Source: an uncultured Alphaproteobacteria bacterium
GTDB taxonomy: Bacteria > Pseudomonadota > Alphaproteobacteria > Caulobacterales > Caulobacteraceae
NCBI GenBank assembly: GCA_903860975.1
Contig: CAIOSI010000014.1
Coordinates: 33,357 to 97,356 of the forward strand
Direction of reading: 5' to 3'
DNA: 64,000 nt
The notes under the pieces were generated by a model. That model did not search any database. It was not told the DNA's origin and saw nothing but the letters and a program-made list of their open reading frames with translations. Position numbers and translations under genes: made by a program. Position 1 is the stretch's first letter; the number at the start of each line of letters is the position of its first letter. Shown here in pieces: positions 24,899-33,905 of this stretch.

Positions 24899-26024
24899 AG
24901 GCTGCGCCTCGTTCCATCTGAGAGATCTCGACGAACTCGTCTGGCTGATGAGCCTGTGCGATTGAGCCGGGGCCACAGAGGATCGTGGAAAGGCCCGCCC
25001 GCTGAAACTGTCCGGCTTCTGCAGCAAAAGACACCGCGCGTGGCGGGCCATTGTCTCCTGCCAGACGCCGCGCGAACCTTTCCGCCGGACCGTCTGGTTC
25101 CGGCGCGAACCCCGGTACGTTCGACAACATCTCCACTCGGACACCGGCTTCCGGTGCGCGGACCTTCAGGCGGGCGTCAAGCGCCTGCGCCTGCGAAAAG
25201 AAGTCCTTCAGCAAGATTTCAGGATCGAGAGGTGGCGGACACCGCAGGTCGAACATGAACCGACATTCCCGCGCCAGGATGTTTCCCGCCGTCCCCCCAT
25301 GAACGATGCCAATCGTCAGGGTCGCGCCCTTTGGCGTGAAGGGCGAGGCCGGGTCTGCATCTTGCTCCATACGTTCGGCCAAGGACTTCAGCGAGGCCAT
25401 TAAACCGACAGCCTCCATGACCGCTGAGACGCCTTGTTGGGTCTGGCTGGAATGCGCTTCGCGACCAGTCACCGTGACGTTGAAGTTGGCGATACCCTTG
25501 TGGCCGTTAACCGCCACCATGTCGGTGGGTTCTCCGACAATGACGAAGGCGGGCTTGGGCAATTCGCGGGTGATGACTTCGATCAGCGACGGGGCGCCCA
25601 GGCAGCCGATCTCTTCGTCATAGGAGAAGGCCAGATGCACGGGCTTGCACGGATTGGCGGCGATCAAGTCGGGCACCGCAGCCAAGGCCAAGGCGAGAAA
25701 CCCTTTCATATCGCAGGTTCCGCGACCGTAGAGCCGCCCATCGCGCTCAACGATACGGAACGGGTCGGATGTCCAGGGCTGACCATCTACCGGAACCACA
25801 TCCGTATGGCCGGAGAGCACAGCACCACCCTCGAGCGAAGGGCCCACAGTCGCCAGCATGTTTGTCTTGCTCCCATCGGCGTTAGGGGCCCGCCGGTGCG
25901 CGACACCGTGCCGATCCAGATAGGCCTCCACCCATTCGATCAGGGCCAGATTGGAATTTCGGGAGGTCGTGTCAAATCCGACCAGGGTCTGGAGGATCTC
26001 GCGTGTCGCGCCAAGGCTGCTCAT
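24858..26024 (-). CDS. argE: Acetylornithine deacetylase (M20 family)
   Basis: Zinc hydrolase producing ornithine in arginine synthesis. The 388-residue product shows SGHTDVVPV (metal His and catalytic Asp), RGTCDMKGFLA, the catalytic acid pair FSYDEEIGCLGA, and PEAGVRVEMLSNVPGF in the lid region. Length and motifs match ArgE rather than DapE, though the two are close. ATG at 26024. Monocistronic by position. Confidence 0.88.
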   Translation of the reverse strand: MSSLGATREILQTLVGFDTTSRNSNLALIEWVEAYLDRHGVAHRRAPNADGSKTNMLATVGPSLEGGAVLSGHTDVVPVDGQPWTSDPFRIVERDGRLYGRGTCDMKGFLALALAAVPDLIAANPCKPVHLAFSYDEEIGCLGAPSLIEVITRELPKPAFVIVGEPTDMVAVNGHKGIANFNVTVTGREAHSSQTQQGVSAVMEAVGLMASLKSLAERMEQDADPASPFTPKGATLTIGIVHGGTAGNILARECRFMFDLRCPPPLDPEILLKDFFSQAQALDARLKVRAPEAGVRVEMLSNVPGFAPEPDGPAERFARRLAGDNGPPRAVSFAAEAGQFQRAGLSTILCGPGSIAQAHQPDEFVEISQMERGAAFMRRLVEWSASAE

Positions 26025-26229
26025 AGTAGAAAGCCATAGACCGGCGCACCGGACCCCTCAACGGAAAGCGGATGGCGGGGAGAGGCGATGATGAACTGGT
26101 TCCTGGCCGAAGCCCCGGTCTGCGGCGGTCTCCACATTGAGCTCGTTACCCCTGCGTCCCGGATCGACGCGCAGCGATCCTATGGGCGCTGGGAGTCGTG
26201 CGCCGTCCCGCCGCGAAGGCGTGCGCCCT

Positions 26230-26754
26230 TTAGCCCTGTTCAACGCTGCCGGGGCCCGGCAGAAAGTCGATCAGCTCGATCTTGAAGATCAAAGCTGCGC
26301 CAGGCGGGATCGGCCCCTGCCCTTCGCCGCCATAGCCAAGCTCCGGCGGGACATAAAGGATCCAGACGTCGCCCGGCTTCATCTTCTGCAGGGCTTCTTG
26401 CCAAGCCTTCACTAAGCCCTTCAACGGCATCGCTGCGGGTTGGCCGCGTTCATAGGAGCTATCGAAGACGGTGCCGTCGATGAGCTTTCCTTCGTAGTTG
26501 ACTTTCACCTCGTCATTGATGTGCGGCTTGAGCCCGGCAACTGGACCGGAGCTGATGATCTTGTACTGCAAGCCGTCGGGCAGGGTGACGACACCCGGCT
26601 CCTTCGCGTTTTTGGCCATGAAGGCCTTAGACGCTGCGCTCTGGTCGCCAGCGACGGGGCCTTGGGCCTTGTCTCCGGTCGAGCTCTTCGGCTGGCAGGC
26701 CGTCAGTGACAGAGCCGCAACAACCACCAACAAGGTACGGAACATCATCTGCAT
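26230..26754 (-). CDS. FKBP-type peptidyl-prolyl isomerase lipoprotein
   Basis: A secreted proline isomerase of about 174 residues anchored by lipid. The signal peptide ends in the lipobox LTAC (MFRTLLVVVAALSLTAC), followed by a Lys/Gln/Ser linker and an FKBP domain (VKVNYEGKLIDGTVFDSSYERGQPAAMPL, then GDVWILYVPPELGYGGEGQGPIPPGAALIFKIEL). It resembles the Mip/FkpA group. Several in-frame starts exist: a GTG at 26760 overlaps the ilvA stop, and ATGs lie at 26754, 26748 and 26745. Directly behind ilvA, so probably co-transcribed. Confidence 0.92.
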   Translation of the reverse strand: MQMMFRTLLVVVAALSLTACQPKSSTGDKAQGPVAGDQSAASKAFMAKNAKEPGVVTLPDGLQYKIISSGPVAGLKPHINDEVKVNYEGKLIDGTVFDSSYERGQPAAMPLKGLVKAWQEALQKMKPGDVWILYVPPELGYGGEGQGPIPPGAALIFKIELIDFLPGPGSVEQG

Positions 26755-26759
26755 TCTCA

Positions 26760-27968
26760 CTAAACCGCACGAGGCGGGTAACCCGCCTCGCGCAAGGCGT
26801 CTATGATTTCCTGGGTATGACGAGCATCGCGGGTCTCGATCAAGATGTCGAACTCTGCACCCTTGGCAGGCACGTCCAGCGCCAGGCGGTTATGAGCCAC
26901 CTCAATGATGTTGGCGCCCATCTGACCGATGATCGCCGAGACCGTTCCCAGAAGGCCAGGCCGATCGTCTCCGATAATCCGTAAGCTGACGATCCTTTGC
27001 TCGCGGACCAATTCTCGGGTCAGCACCGAAGCCAGCAGGCGAGTATCGATGTTGCCGCCGGTGATAACCAAACCGCAGCTTTTCCCTCGGAACTTCTCGG
27101 GGAATGCCAGGAGGGCGGCCAGCGCCCCGGCGCCAGCGCCTTCCACCACAGTCTTTTCGACATTGCAGTACAAGGCCACCGCGCGTTCAAAAAACGGCTC
27201 TTCGATCAGGAGCACTTCATCGACGAGGGGGCGGACCACCGAATAGCTCAAGTCGCCGACCTGTTTGACGGCAATCCCCTCGGCGATTGTCGACCCACCG
27301 GTCGTTACGCCCGCGTTGACGCCGCGCATCCGCGCCGTGAAGGAGGGGTACATGGCAGGCTCAAGGCCCACGATCTTGATACCCGGTTTCAGATGCTTGG
27401 CCGCCGTCGCCATGCCCGCGATCAGTCCGCCGCCGCCGATCGGTATCGGCAGGATCTCCAGGTCGGGCACGTCCTCCAGCATCTCCAGCGCCACCGTACC
27501 TTGGCCGGCCATGACATCGAGGTCGTTGAACGGATGCACGAAGACCAAATCGCGTTCCTCGCGCAACCGCATCGCGGTGGCCGACGCTTCGTCGTAGCCC
27601 TCGCCGTCTATCACCACCTCAGCCCCATGCGCACGGGTCTGCTGGACCTTAACAAAGGGCGTTTGTTTGGGCATGACGATGGTCACAGGAATGCCCAGCC
27701 GGGCGGCATGATAGGCCAAGCCCTGGCTGTGATTGCCGGCCGAGGCCGCGATCACGCCGCGTTTCTTCTCAGCCTCGGTGAGCTGCAAAAGCTTATTCAG
27801 CGCGCCGCGCTCCTTGTAGGCTGCGGTGAACTGCAAGTTCTCGAACTTCACCCAAACCTCGGCGCCCGTGATCTCCGACAGCGTACGCGAGCGGCGGCAC
27901 GGTGTGCGCTCGATATGACCCTGCAGCCGCTCTTTGGCCGCGAGGATATCGTCGAAAGCAAGGGTCAT
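26760..27968 (-). CDS. ilvA: Threonine ammonia-lyase with C-terminal ACT domain
   Basis: PLP enzyme deaminating threonine (or serine) to 2-oxobutanoate, first step towards isoleucine. The PLP lysine is in AAYKERGALN, the phosphate loop is GGGGLIAG, and SAGNHSQG is conserved. The last 75 residues (VSLRIIGDDRPGLLGTVSAIIGQMGANIIEVAHNR) form one ACT domain, so the 402-residue enzyme belongs to the short class rather than the 510-residue biosynthetic IlvA with two regulatory domains. The FKBP gene starts at its stop codon. Confidence 0.92.
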   Translation of the reverse strand: MTLAFDDILAAKERLQGHIERTPCRRSRTLSEITGAEVWVKFENLQFTAAYKERGALNKLLQLTEAEKKRGVIAASAGNHSQGLAYHAARLGIPVTIVMPKQTPFVKVQQTRAHGAEVVIDGEGYDEASATAMRLREERDLVFVHPFNDLDVMAGQGTVALEMLEDVPDLEILPIPIGGGGLIAGMATAAKHLKPGIKIVGLEPAMYPSFTARMRGVNAGVTTGGSTIAEGIAVKQVGDLSYSVVRPLVDEVLLIEEPFFERAVALYCNVEKTVVEGAGAGALAALLAFPEKFRGKSCGLVITGGNIDTRLLASVLTRELVREQRIVSLRIIGDDRPGLLGTVSAIIGQMGANIIEVAHNRLALDVPAKGAEFDILIETRDARHTQEIIDALREAGYPPRAV

Positions 27969-28037
27969 GGGGTGCGCCAGGAGGTCCGGGAAAGGGGCGC
28001 AACCTAACGGCCGACACGATCTGCTGCAATGCAGCGG

Positions 28038-29096
28038 CTAAAGCAAGTCTTCGCGACCAGCCTTGCGAACCGCTTCCACCGCGGCTCGAACCCCACCGGG
28101 TGCGTTACGGCGGGTGACCAAAACGACGCCATTCTCAACGATCACGACCAAGTCCTCAACGCCGGACAACACAACCAAAGGACCGTCCGTGTTGACGAAA
28201 GAATTGGCTGTGTCGACCGTTACAACAGGACCTTGCAGGGCGTCGCCGGAGGCTGTCTTTGGCGCCTGGGCCCAAAGGGCATCAAAGACCCCGAGGTCAC
28301 TCCAGCCGATATCGGCTGAGACCACCATGGCCTTGTCGGTCTTTTCGAAAATAGCGACGTCGACCGGCAAAGAGGGCGCGCGCAGAAAGGCTTCACCCAG
28401 CTGGATCGCATCACCCTGGTGGAGCGCCTCACCGAAGGCAACCTCGCAAGCGGCCACGAGGTCTGGGGCCACACGCCTGGCCTCACCCAGAAACGCAGAG
28501 GGACTGAAAAGAAAGATTCCGGCGTTCCAGCTGTAGGCAGGATCGCAGACGTAGGCCTGGGCATTGGCCAAATCGGGTTTTTCGACGAAGGCCGCCACCT
28601 TGCGCACGGCCTCATCGCCAGGCTCGGCGCGGATGTAACCATAGCCGGTCTCAGGCGAGGTGGGCTTGATGCCGAAGATCACCAAAGCGCCATCCTGCGC
28701 GGCGTGCGCGCCAAGATCGATCGCGCGACGCAGGGCCGCGGCGTCTTCAATTCGGGCATCAGCGCTGAGCAGCAGCACCAGGTCGCCGCCGGCCTTCTGC
28801 ACAGCCAGAGCGGCGATTACGGCGGCGGCCCCGGTATTTCGCCCCTCGGGCTCCAGGACAAGGCCATGGGCTATGCCGACGGCCGCCAGCTGTTCTCGAA
28901 CGAGCGCGGCATGGCTCACATTACAGATAATCGTCGGCGGGCCGAAATCATCGGTCGTAAAGCGCAGCGCTGTATCCTGAATCAGCGTCCTCGCCCCGCC
29001 CAGGCCATGGAATTGCTTGGGCTTGGCCCGCCGCGACAACGGCCAAAGCCGCGTACCGGCTCCACCGGACATCAAGACGGGAGAAATTTTGCTCAC
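28038..29096 (-). CDS. manC: Mannose-1-phosphate guanylyltransferase
   Basis: Makes GDP-mannose for O-antigen or exopolysaccharide. The 352-residue protein has the nucleotidyl transferase signature SGGAGTRLWPLSRRAKPKQF at residues 10-29, EPEGRNTGAAAVIAAL, and FVEKPDLANAQAYV. It lacks the C-terminal phosphomannose isomerase domain of bifunctional ManC/AlgA, so it is the single-function form. The start is a GTG at 29096; divergent from the GmhB-like gene. Fits the polysaccharide theme of rfbC and the GT2. Confidence 0.9.
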   Translation of the reverse strand: MSKISPVLMSGGAGTRLWPLSRRAKPKQFHGLGGARTLIQDTALRFTTDDFGPPTIICNVSHAALVREQLAAVGIAHGLVLEPEGRNTGAAAVIAALAVQKAGGDLVLLLSADARIEDAAALRRAIDLGAHAAQDGALVIFGIKPTSPETGYGYIRAEPGDEAVRKVAAFVEKPDLANAQAYVCDPAYSWNAGIFLFSPSAFLGEARRVAPDLVAACEVAFGEALHQGDAIQLGEAFLRAPSLPVDVAIFEKTDKAMVVSADIGWSDLGVFDALWAQAPKTASGDALQGPVVTVDTANSFVNTDGPLVVLSGVEDLVVIVENGVVLVTRRNAPGGVRAAVEAVRKAGREDLL

Positions 29097-29190
29097 GAAG
29101 CGTCTCTAGGACGCTTTGCAGCCCGCGTCGATTTCGACCTTAGCGCGTCAGCAGACCTTTTTGACATCGTCCCGCAACGCCGCGTCCCGC

Positions 29191-29196
29191 TATAAT
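29191..29196 (+). promoter_or_regulatory. Consensus -10 box abutting the GmhB-like start
   Basis: TATAAT matches the sigma-70 consensus exactly. Transcription would begin about 6-7 nt later, at or next to the GTG at 29203. TTGACA at 29160-29166 is too far (24 nt) for a good -35. Suggests a leaderless message. Confidence 0.45.
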
Positions 29197-29202
29197 ACCT
29201 CC

Positions 29203-29745
29203 GTGTCAGAGACCTCACCCGCCAGCCCGCTGCGCCCTGCCTTGTTCCTCGACCGAGATGGGGTGCTCAACGAAGATCAGGGCTATGTGCATCGATGGGA
29301 AGACTTCCGGTGGATTGTCGGCGCGCGCGAGGCCGTGGCGGCCTTTAACCGGGCTGGCTGGCTGGTCATCGTCGTGACCAACCAATCTGGAATCGGGCGA
29401 GGGTTCTACAGCGAGGACGACGTCCAAGCCTTGCATGCCAAGATGTCGGAAGACCTGGGCGGTATCGGCGGGCACATCGACGCCTTCTATTACGCGCCCC
29501 ATCACCCCGATGCGCCGGTCGATGCCTATCGTCATCCTGACCCGCCAGACCGAAAGCCCAACCCAGGCATGATCCTGCGGGCGCTTCGGGAGTGGCCGAT
29601 CGAACGGGCAGCATCGATTCTGGTGGGCGATAAACCATCAGACCTGGAGGCGGCCTTTCGGTCGGGCGTGCGAGCTGTGCTGTTTCAGGGCGGTGATTTA
29701 AAGGCCTTCCTCGCCAGCGCATTGCCAGAGGTCGACGTCAGCTAG
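29203..29745 (+). CDS. HAD phosphatase, GmhB-like (heptose bisphosphate / histidinol-phosphate type)
   Basis: A 180-residue HAD hydrolase with motif I LFLDRDGVLNED, motif II VVTNQSGIGRG and motif III DRKPNPGMILRA plus VGDKPSDLEAA. The CHHHP-type zinc loop appears as YYAPHHPDAPVDAYRHPD, retaining the histidines but no obvious cysteines. Family members remove the 7-phosphate of heptose bisphosphate in LPS core synthesis. I choose the GTG at 29203, since homologues begin near PALFLDRDG. TATAAT at 29191-29196 lies right before it, with no ribosome binding site. Confidence 0.82.
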   Translation: MSETSPASPLRPALFLDRDGVLNEDQGYVHRWEDFRWIVGAREAVAAFNRAGWLVIVVTNQSGIGRGFYSEDDVQALHAKMSEDLGGIGGHIDAFYYAPHHPDAPVDAYRHPDPPDRKPNPGMILRALREWPIERAASILVGDKPSDLEAAFRSGVRAVLFQGGDLKAFLASALPEVDVS

Positions 29746-30277
29746 CCTCCACTCATCGCGAAGCGTTGCCGGCCCGGTAAAGAATCACCACGACCCAAAC
29801 TGCAACGATGACGATCACTGCCCGCCAATGTTCGGTCGACCATCCGGCAATTCGACCAAGCATATTAAGACCACTGTCGAGATCCATCTGTGCACAAGCG
29901 CAAAATATAGCCTCGCGTTCCCGAATATATTCGGCCGACATCAGCATCGAGCTCGGAAGCGAATATTAGAATGCGCAACCTCACCCCACCTTCATATTCT
30001 GAAGACGACGTAATGACTGATACTTTATGGGTATCAAGAGCGCTGCTCAACGTTTCATGCCTATCAAGCCGGCGAAGCGCATCTTGCATTGAAACCGAGG
30101 AAGTCTGAAATATTCAAAGGCATTTCCCTCCGCCAGAACGTCGTCAACTTAGCCATGGCCGCCACACCGCCTGTCGCGGTTGTCGCCGATCTGCGACGGC
30201 CAACGTTCCGCTGAAGCGCACCCCACCGCCCGTTCGGGCGGTTGACCGCGAGGCAGGTTCCGACCTACCCCGCAGGG
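29746..30277. other. Intergenic stretch, AT-richer, without a firm gene
   Basis: About 530 nt. The middle part (29860-30120) is visibly richer in A and T than the surroundings, which may indicate acquired sequence. A minus-strand frame at 29753-29887 would give a 44-residue peptide with one hydrophobic segment (AVIVIVAVWVVVILY), but it lacks a ribosome binding site. No RNA gene was recognised. Confidence 0.45.
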
Positions 30278-30733
30278 ATGACGCAAGTTCCCGACATCGT
30301 GCGGCAGATGGCTGAGCACATGGCCACCACCGTCCCACAGGCCGCCTCCTTAGGTTTCAAACTCGTCTCAGTCGACGTCGGCCGTGGCTCCATTCAGGCC
30401 GCCTGGCGCGAAGACTTGGTGGGCGATCCCGACACTCAAGTCATCGCCGGCGGCGTCGTTACCAGTCTCCTTGACCATACGTGCGGCCTGGCCATGGCTT
30501 CGGCGGCTGGCACGGAAGCCTTCTCGACGGCGACCCTTGACCTTCGCATCGACTATATGCGCGCTGCAGCACCCCGCGCGGGAGTCGTGGCTGAGGCGCA
30601 CTGCTACAAACTCACATCCACCATCGGCTTCGTCCGCGCTGAGGCCTGGGACGTCGATAAATCCGACCTGATCGCCACCGCTCAGGCCGCCTTCGTGCTC
30701 AATCGGCCGAACGCCAAGGCGGGCACGAGATGA
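30278..30733 (+). CDS. PaaI-family hotdog thioesterase
   Basis: A 151-residue hotdog-fold acyl-CoA thioesterase. The active-site region VIAGGVVTSLLDHTCGLAMASA (the usual HGG reads AGG, followed by the helix with Asp-His) and FSTATLDLRIDYMRAA mark the PaaI/YbgC-like group. The missing first His of HGG is unusual; Asp in LLDH may still serve. ATG at 30278 is chosen; an internal ATG at 30308 also fits. Overlaps the next thioesterase gene by 4 nt (ATGA), so both are made from one message. Confidence 0.8.
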   Translation: MTQVPDIVRQMAEHMATTVPQAASLGFKLVSVDVGRGSIQAAWREDLVGDPDTQVIAGGVVTSLLDHTCGLAMASAAGTEAFSTATLDLRIDYMRAAAPRAGVVAEAHCYKLTSTIGFVRAEAWDVDKSDLIATAQAAFVLNRPNAKAGTR

Positions 30734-31164
30734 GCCGCTCCGCCGAACAACTCGAGACCTTCCTTCAACGCGTGCCCTACGTTCGCTTCCTGGGCATGCG
30801 CGCGGAGCTGATTGGCGATGAGATGACTGCCATTCTGCCCTTTGCGCCGCACCTTGTGGGCAACACTTTTCTACCCGCCCTGCACGGTGGGGTGATCGGC
30901 GCATTCCTGGAAATGACAGCCCTGGCTCAGCTCTCGGTGGCCCAGCCGTCCCAGCGGATGCACAAGACAATCGACATTACGATCGAATACCTGCGCCCAG
31001 GCCGCGCGATGACGGCATACGCACGCGCGGACCTACGCAAAATCGGACGACGCATCGCAAATGTACACGTAGAGGCCTGGCAGGACGACCGATCACAGCC
31101 GTTCGCGGCGCTGCGAGGTCACTTCCTGCTCAGCCCGCAGGGTGAGCGGCCTTTTCAGTCTTAA
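30730..31164 (+). CDS. Second PaaI-family hotdog thioesterase
   Basis: A 144-residue hotdog protein with [22 protein letters not shown], the classical HGG motif and following helix, and [29 protein letters not shown]. Tandem to the previous gene. Hotdog proteins act as dimers, so two divergent subunits from one operon might form a heteromer; this is inference. The 3' end overlaps the convergent phnD-like gene by 35 nt. Substrate unknown. Confidence 0.82.
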   Translation: MSRSAEQLETFLQRVPYVRFLGMRAELIGDEMTAILPFAPHLVGNTFLPALHGGVIGAFLEMTALAQLSVAQPSQRMHKTIDITIEYLRPGRAMTAYARADLRKIGRRIANVHVEAWQDDRSQPFAALRGHFLLSPQGERPFQS

Positions 31165-32128
31165 TCTGATTGAGAGCCGCCTGGGCCGCAGCGATGGCCG
31201 CCTGATCGCCCCGCCCCTTGGCAGCGATCAGTTGGCCTGTGGCCTCCATCTCGCGAACGGGCAGCAGATGGAAATTGTCGGCGTGTTTAAAAGCCCCCGT
31301 CTGAATACGTTCGAGGATCGCGCGCTGGCGCTTGGCCTCCTCGGTGTCGCCGATGCCGTAGCTGAAGAAAAATTTTGAAATCCTGGCTTTGATCTCAGGA
31401 TCCAGGTCCGCTCGCCAAACCATCGGGTCCTCCGGTATGGTCGGTGACGTCCAAATCACCTGCAAGCTGGCAAGTGTCTTCTTTGACTGATCCGTGCCGA
31501 TCGCAGCCAGGCGATCCATCGAGCGGGTATTGTCTGTGGCGGCCGGCAAGACGCCAGAGCCCACAGCATAGAGGTTAGACTCGGCGCTGGCCGAGCGGAC
31601 CGTCTTGAAGCACTTTACCGGATCGATGCCGCGTGGGCCGAAAAGATAGGTGTTGGGAGCCAGCGTCCCGGAGGTCGACTTCGCATCGCCCATCCCGAAA
31701 TCCATCGTCTGGCCGCACTTCAGCAACCTGTCGAGCGTGATAGCCGAACCCTTTTTGACGATGATCACACCTTGATATCCGTCGTGGCCATTGGGGTGCG
31801 TCGTTCGGGCGAAGACCTCGCCGCCTGCCCGGCGCACAGCCTCCAGGCCTGACTGGTTGGTGAACCAGCCAAGATCGGACTGCTTGAACCGCATGGCTTC
31901 GATCAGGGCGGAATAGTTCGACCCGAAGAAAGGCTTCACGGTCAGGCCCGTCGCTTTTTCCATATCCTTTAGGAACGGACCCCATTCCTGCATCTGGGTC
32001 TGGGTCGCCTCAGTCGAAACGATCGAGAACGTCAGCGTCTTAGGCGGCGAGACGTTGGGCGAGCTCGCCGGTTTGGCGCACGCAGCAAGTGCAAACACAG
32101 CGAGGAGCGGTATGAGGAGTCGTTTCAT
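31130..32128 (-). CDS. PhnD-like phosphonate/phosphite ABC transporter substrate-binding lipoprotein
   Basis: A 332-residue periplasmic binding protein. The signal peptide ends in a lipobox ([19 protein letters not shown]), then a PhnD-type fold: [34 protein letters not shown], and [28 protein letters not shown]. Family members bind phosphonates, phosphite or phosphate. No permease or ATPase gene lies nearby, so it works with a transporter encoded elsewhere or is a solitary sensor. ATG at 32128 is chosen because the signal peptide begins there; the frame is open much further upstream. Confidence 0.87.
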   Translation of the reverse strand: MKRLLIPLLAVFALAACAKPASSPNVSPPKTLTFSIVSTEATQTQMQEWGPFLKDMEKATGLTVKPFFGSNYSALIEAMRFKQSDLGWFTNQSGLEAVRRAGGEVFARTTHPNGHDGYQGVIIVKKGSAITLDRLLKCGQTMDFGMGDAKSTSGTLAPNTYLFGPRGIDPVKCFKTVRSASAESNLYAVGSGVLPAATDNTRSMDRLAAIGTDQSKKTLASLQVIWTSPTIPEDPMVWRADLDPEIKARISKFFFSYGIGDTEEAKRQRAILERIQTGAFKHADNFHLLPVREMEATGQLIAAKGRGDQAAIAAAQAALNQIKTEKAAHPAG

Positions 32129-32210
32129 GGAGACAGCATAACCCAGCTTTGTGCCGCCGCGACAAAACTCCGCTTGAGCCGCCGTCGTCAGGGGGTTACC
32201 GCCAGCCCCC

Positions 32211-33905
32211 ATGTCGTCACAACCCAATTTACATGGCCTTTCGGCCGTAGCCCGTGAGGCCAAGAGCTGGCCGTTCGAGCAGGCGCGCCTGCTGCTGCAG
32301 CGAATCCTGCGCCTGCGCCTGTCCGACGCCGAGCGCGATCTAGCGGCCACACTTTTTGCTGAAGGCAAATTCGCCGAGGCCGTGCAGACCCTGCCGGCGC
32401 TGGCCAAGCCAATCATCTTCCAGTGCGGCTATGGCGCGTCCGGCCTGCCGCACATGGGCACCTTTGGCGAGGCCGCACGCCCCACCATGGTTCGCACCGC
32501 TTTCCGAGCCCTGACCGAAGACGCGCTAGCGACCCGGCTTATTGTCTTTTCCGACGACATGGACGGGTTCCGGAAGATTCCGGACAACGTCCCCAATAAG
32601 GACCTACTGGAGCTCGACCGCGACAAGCCGGTGACCAGCGTGCGCGATCCTTTCGGCGAGTATGAGAGCTTTGGCGCGCACAACAACGCTCGGCTGCGCG
32701 CATTCCTTGACGAATTTGGCTTCGACTACACCTTCATGTCGTCAACCGAGACCTACAAATCTGGCCGGCTGGATTCGATCCTGTTGCGCATCCTCGAGCG
32801 CTTCGATGCGATCCAGTCGATCATGCTGCCGACGCTGGGCGAGGAGCGTCGCGCGACGTATTCGCCCTTCCTCCCTATCAGTCCCAAGACCGGCCGGGTG
32901 CTTCAGGCACCGACGTTGGAACGCAACGTCGAGAAAGGTACGATTACATTCGCCGACGAGGACGGAACGCTGACCGAAACGCCGGTGACCGGCGGCCATG
33001 TGAAGCTGCAGTGGCGCCCCGACTGGGCGGCGCGATGGACAGCGCTAGAGGTTGACTTCGAGGCCTCCGGCAAAGACCTAATCGATAGCGTCCGTGTTTC
33101 GAACCGGATCGTGAAGGCCTTGGGCGGCGAGCCCCCGGAGGCGTTCCACTTCGAGCTCTTCATGGACGAGAACAACCAGAAAATCTCCAAGTCGAAGGGC
33201 AACGGCCTGACCATGGAGGAGTGGCTGCGCTACGGCACGCCAGAGAGCCTGGCATATTACATGTATCAGTCGCCGAAGTCGGCAAAGCGCCTCTATTTCG
33301 ACGTCATCCCCAAGGCCACCGACGAATATCTGCAGCAGCTCGACGCGTACAACCGGGCCCGGGCAGACAGCAACGTGCCAGCCATCGACAACCCCGCCTG
33401 GCACGTCCATCGCGGCGCGCCGCCCGAGCGCGGATCGCCCGTGAGCTTCTCGCTGCTTCTGAACCTGGTTTCAGCCGCCGATGCCTCGACGAAGGACATC
33501 CTCTGGGGATTCTTGGAACGCTACATCCCGAACGCTTCACCGACATCCCAGCCGGTACTGGATCAGCTCGCGGGTTATGCGATCAACTACTACGAGGACT
33601 TCGTAAAGCCCTCGAAGGTCTTTCGTGCGCCTAGCGATCAGGAACGCGGCGCCATGCAATCCCTCGCCGCCAAGCTCAAGGCGCTCCCCGCCGGCGCCGA
33701 TGCCGAAGCGATCCAAAACCAGGTTTTCGAAGTCGGCAATGAAGCGGGCTTCCAACCTTTACGCAGCTGGTTTTCCGCCCTTTACGAAGTGCTGCTTGGC
33801 CAGAGCCAAGGGCCTCGATTTGGCTCCTTCGTCGCGATCTTCGGCATTGAACGGACCATTGCCCTGATCGACAGGGCATTGGCAGGCGAGTTCGTCAGCG
33901 CCTAA
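32211..33905 (+). CDS. lysS: Lysyl-tRNA synthetase, class I
   Basis: Charges tRNA-Lys. This is the archaeal-type class I enzyme found in alphaproteobacteria and spirochaetes, not the class II LysS of most bacteria. The HIGH-type motif is GLPHMGTF (residues 79-86) and the KMSKS-type motif is KISKSKGNG starting at about residue 324. The 564-residue length is slightly above the archaeal form. ATG at 32211. The stop overlaps the convergent protease gene by 4 nt. Confidence 0.94.
   Translation: MSSQPNLHGLSAVAREAKSWPFEQARLLLQRILRLRLSDAERDLAATLFAEGKFAEAVQTLPALAKPIIFQCGYGASGLPHMGTFGEAARPTMVRTAFRALTEDALATRLIVFSDDMDGFRKIPDNVPNKDLLELDRDKPVTSVRDPFGEYESFGAHNNARLRAFLDEFGFDYTFMSSTETYKSGRLDSILLRILERFDAIQSIMLPTLGEERRATYSPFLPISPKTGRVLQAPTLERNVEKGTITFADEDGTLTETPVTGGHVKLQWRPDWAARWTALEVDFEASGKDLIDSVRVSNRIVKALGGEPPEAFHFELFMDENNQKISKSKGNGLTMEEWLRYGTPESLAYYMYQSPKSAKRLYFDVIPKATDEYLQQLDAYNRARADSNVPAIDNPAWHVHRGAPPERGSPVSFSLLLNLVSAADASTKDILWGFLERYIPNASPTSQPVLDQLAGYAINYYEDFVKPSKVFRAPSDQERGAMQSLAAKLKALPAGADAEAIQNQVFEVGNEAGFQPLRSWFSALYEVLLGQSQGPRFGSFVAIFGIERTIALIDRALAGEFVSA

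Noticed and set aside
26997..28007. 336-codon plus-strand frame opposite ilvA
   Set aside because: Antisense shadow of ilvA, created by high-GC codon bias; no domain and no start signal.
29753..29947. 64-codon minus-strand frame with a hydrophobic segment
   Set aside because: No ribosome binding site at either possible start and no known family; mentioned only in the intergenic description.
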